Shown here: piece by piece, positions 62,775 through 64,000 of the stretch
Layout of the letters: every line of letters starts with the position of its first letter
How positions within the stretch are numbered: the stretch's first letter is position 1
Source of the DNA: Streptosporangium subroseum
GTDB taxonomy: Bacteria; Actinomycetota; Actinomycetes; Streptosporangiales; Streptosporangiaceae
Length of the DNA: 64,000 bases
Direction of reading: 5' to 3'
NCBI RefSeq assembly: GCF_900188345.1
Contig: NZ_FZOD01000001.1
Coordinates: 372,001-436,000, forward strand
The notes under the pieces: generated by a model
The model's database searches: none
The model's input: the letters and a program-made list of their open reading frames with translations, nothing else
Told to the model about the DNA's origin: nothing
Translations under genes and position numbers: made by a program

Positions 62775-62816
62775 CGCACAGGCGCCCGCCCCCGAGGATC
62801 CGGGGACGGGCGCCTG
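62775..62816 (-). terminator. Terminator of the large secreted protein gene
   Basis: CACAGGCGCCCG (62775-62786) pairs perfectly with 62805-62816, with further G/C pairing inside. It lies 46 bp after the stop codon of the gene on the minus strand. Confidence 0.7.
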
Positions 62817-62861
62817 TGTGCTGTGTGCTGTGTTTGCTGGGTTACTGCTGTACGTGCTGGG

Positions 62862-64000
62862 TTACGGCTTTGCGGCCGGCAACCTGCCGAAGTCGAGCTG
62901 GTCGGCTTCGTCACCGATCTTGTTGTCCAGGCTGACCACGAGCCAGCCCTTCGCCGGCGTGGCCGCGAGCTTCGCCTGGTCGACGGTGAGCTCGATCGTG
63001 GACGAGGCGCCGGGCGCGAGCGGCACGTAGGTCCCCGTCGTGATCGCCGGAGCGAAGGCGTCGAACGCCGCCGCCTCGGTGTCGTCGACGAGACCCTCGG
63101 GAACCTGCGAGATGCCGGTCACCGAGTAGGTGAAGCGGGAGGCGCCTTCTGCCAGACCGATCTCGGAGGCGAGAACCGGCATCAGCAGCGTGCCGCCGTT
63201 CATCGGAGCCGTGGCGACCCACGCGTCCACCAGGGACCCGTCGGCCTTGAAGACGAACGAGGCGAACCGGCCGTCGAGGTCACCCGTGGTGACCAGACCG
63301 TAGTCCGCGCCGACCAGGATGTAGTCGAGCGCCCCGTCACCGTTGGTGTCGATCGGGATGTCGAACTCGTTGGCCGCCGCGTTGGACCAGCGGCCCGAGG
63401 TGCTGACCGCGAAGACCAGCGAGCGGTCGGTGGCGGCGCCGCCGAGCACCGTGCCGGGGAGCGACTGCACCCCGGCCGCACGGACGTCCATCGAGTCCTC
63501 GGCGCCGGTGACGTCATCGGCGTCGGTGATGCCCCAGGCGTAGACGTCGGCGGCACCGGAGTGGTTACCGCCGTTCTGAACCTTGATGGAGGTCGTGAGC
63601 CCACCGGTGCCCGGGGTGTACTTGCCCGGGTTGGAGGAGTAGACCTGGGACTGGGCGTCCGGGACGAGCAGGAACGCGGTCCGCAGGGGGTAGACGCCCT
63701 CGGCGGCCTGCTTCGGCGTGGCGGTGACCGCACCCTGGATGTGGGTGAGCGTGCCGAAGTTGGACTCCTCGGCGGCGGGGAGCGCGGCCACGGCCTGCGC
63801 GCTGAGCGACAGAGTGACCTTCACCGTGCGGCTGCTCTCCGGGCCCACGGTCACGGACGCGGGAGAGACCGCGACCTGCGCGCCGTAGGACTGGCCGTTG
63901 AACGCGGCGGCCAGGTCGTAGGTGACCGAGGTCTTGCCGGTGTTGCGGAGGGTGAGGTCCTCACTCCCGTTGAACGCTCCGGTCATCTTCTGCAGACCGA
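62862..64000 (-). CDS. C-terminal part of a large secreted protein, probably S8 (subtilisin-like) protease
   Basis: The 5' end lies beyond the right edge; 379 codons are visible. The segment starts with a beta-rich domain of the type found after subtilase catalytic domains in actinobacteria (LTLRNTGKTSVTYDLAAAF, SPASVTVGPESSRTVKVTLSL). It continues with FDIPIDTNGDGALDYILVGADYG, with Asp residues resembling a calcium loop (DTNGDGALD), and a terminal strand-rich domain (PLAPGASSTIELTVD...GWLVVSLDNK). No catalytic residues are visible, so the protease call is from domain style only. Confidence 0.55.
   Translation of the reverse strand, partial: GLQKMTGAFNGSEDLTLRNTGKTSVTYDLAAAFNGQSYGAQVAVSPASVTVGPESSRTVKVTLSLSAQAVAALPAAEESNFGTLTHIQGAVTATPKQAAEGVYPLRTAFLLVPDAQSQVYSSNPGKYTPGTGGLTTSIKVQNGGNHSGAADVYAWGITDADDVTGAEDSMDVRAAGVQSLPGTVLGGAATDRSLVFAVSTSGRWSNAAANEFDIPIDTNGDGALDYILVGADYGLVTTGDLDGRFASFVFKADGSLVDAWVATAPMNGGTLLMPVLASEIGLAEGASRFTYSVTGISQVPEGLVDDTEAAAFDAFAPAITTGTYVPLAPGASSTIELTVDQAKLAATPAKGWLVVSLDNKIGDEADQLDFGRLPAAKP

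Overview
The window is very G+C-rich, with GTG/TTG starts, 4-nt stop/start overlaps, DUF397-less XRE/TPR regulators, Ser/Thr-kinase/WD40 fusions and secreted multi-domain hydrolases. This points to a filamentous actinobacterium, most likely of the Streptosporangiales (inference from protein style only). I see no rRNA, tRNA, CRISPR or intact insertion sequence, so it looks like chromosomal arm-type DNA rich in catabolic genes.

Layout. 1-9 kb: C-terminally cut secreted metallophosphoesterase, an orphan HTH/TPR regulator, a VOC protein with a palindromic operator, UDP-glucose dehydrogenase, a PNPOx-fold flavoprotein, secreted GDPD, and a CE7 acetyl(xylan) esterase. 9.6-15.7 kb: an SDR gene, then a five-gene translationally coupled operon (NCS1 permease, isochorismatase-fold hydrolase, GntR/HutC regulator, ADP-ribosylglycohydrolase, PfkB kinase). 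It resembles Escherichia coli yegTUV/yegW and has a DasR-like operator over its leader. 15.7-18.6 kb: GNAT, acyltransferase-3, DUF72.

18.7-38.4 kb is one carbohydrate catabolic island. It holds a GH5 enzyme, an ABC sugar importer, a LacI regulator, two epimerase-like SDRs, a tautomerase-like protein, an SMP-30 lactonase, an aldo/keto reductase and a GH3 glycosidase. Facing these is an overlapping five-gene operon: Zn alcohol dehydrogenase, SDR, IlvD/Edd aldonate dehydratase, FAH-fold 2-keto-3-deoxy-pentonate dehydratase and an alpha-ketoglutarate-semialdehyde-type dehydrogenase. Together these read as polysaccharide cleavage, oligosaccharide import and non-phosphorylating (Weimberg-type) oxidation of a pentose to alpha-ketoglutarate. 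Related TTTC/GAAA palindromes in front of several of these units suggest one LacI-controlled local regulon.

38.9-50.5 kb: NAD formate dehydrogenase, an FAD/NAD(P)-binding protein with an in-frame 21-bp repeat array, an aldo/keto reductase remnant, a lower-GC GT87-type mannosyltransferase, an unknown membrane protein, a diverged NAD-dependent DNA ligase and a DUF4132 protein. 50.7-58.2 kb: a GntR (FCD)-headed operon with a class III CoA-transferase, hydantoinase A and B subunits and an isochorismatase-fold amidohydrolase, divergent from an HMG-CoA-lyase-like gene. 58.4-64 kb: a secreted TAP-type peptidase, a gene-poor 0.7-kb gap, a membrane Ser/Thr kinase with six WD40 repeats, and the C-terminal part of a large secreted protein, probably an S8 protease.
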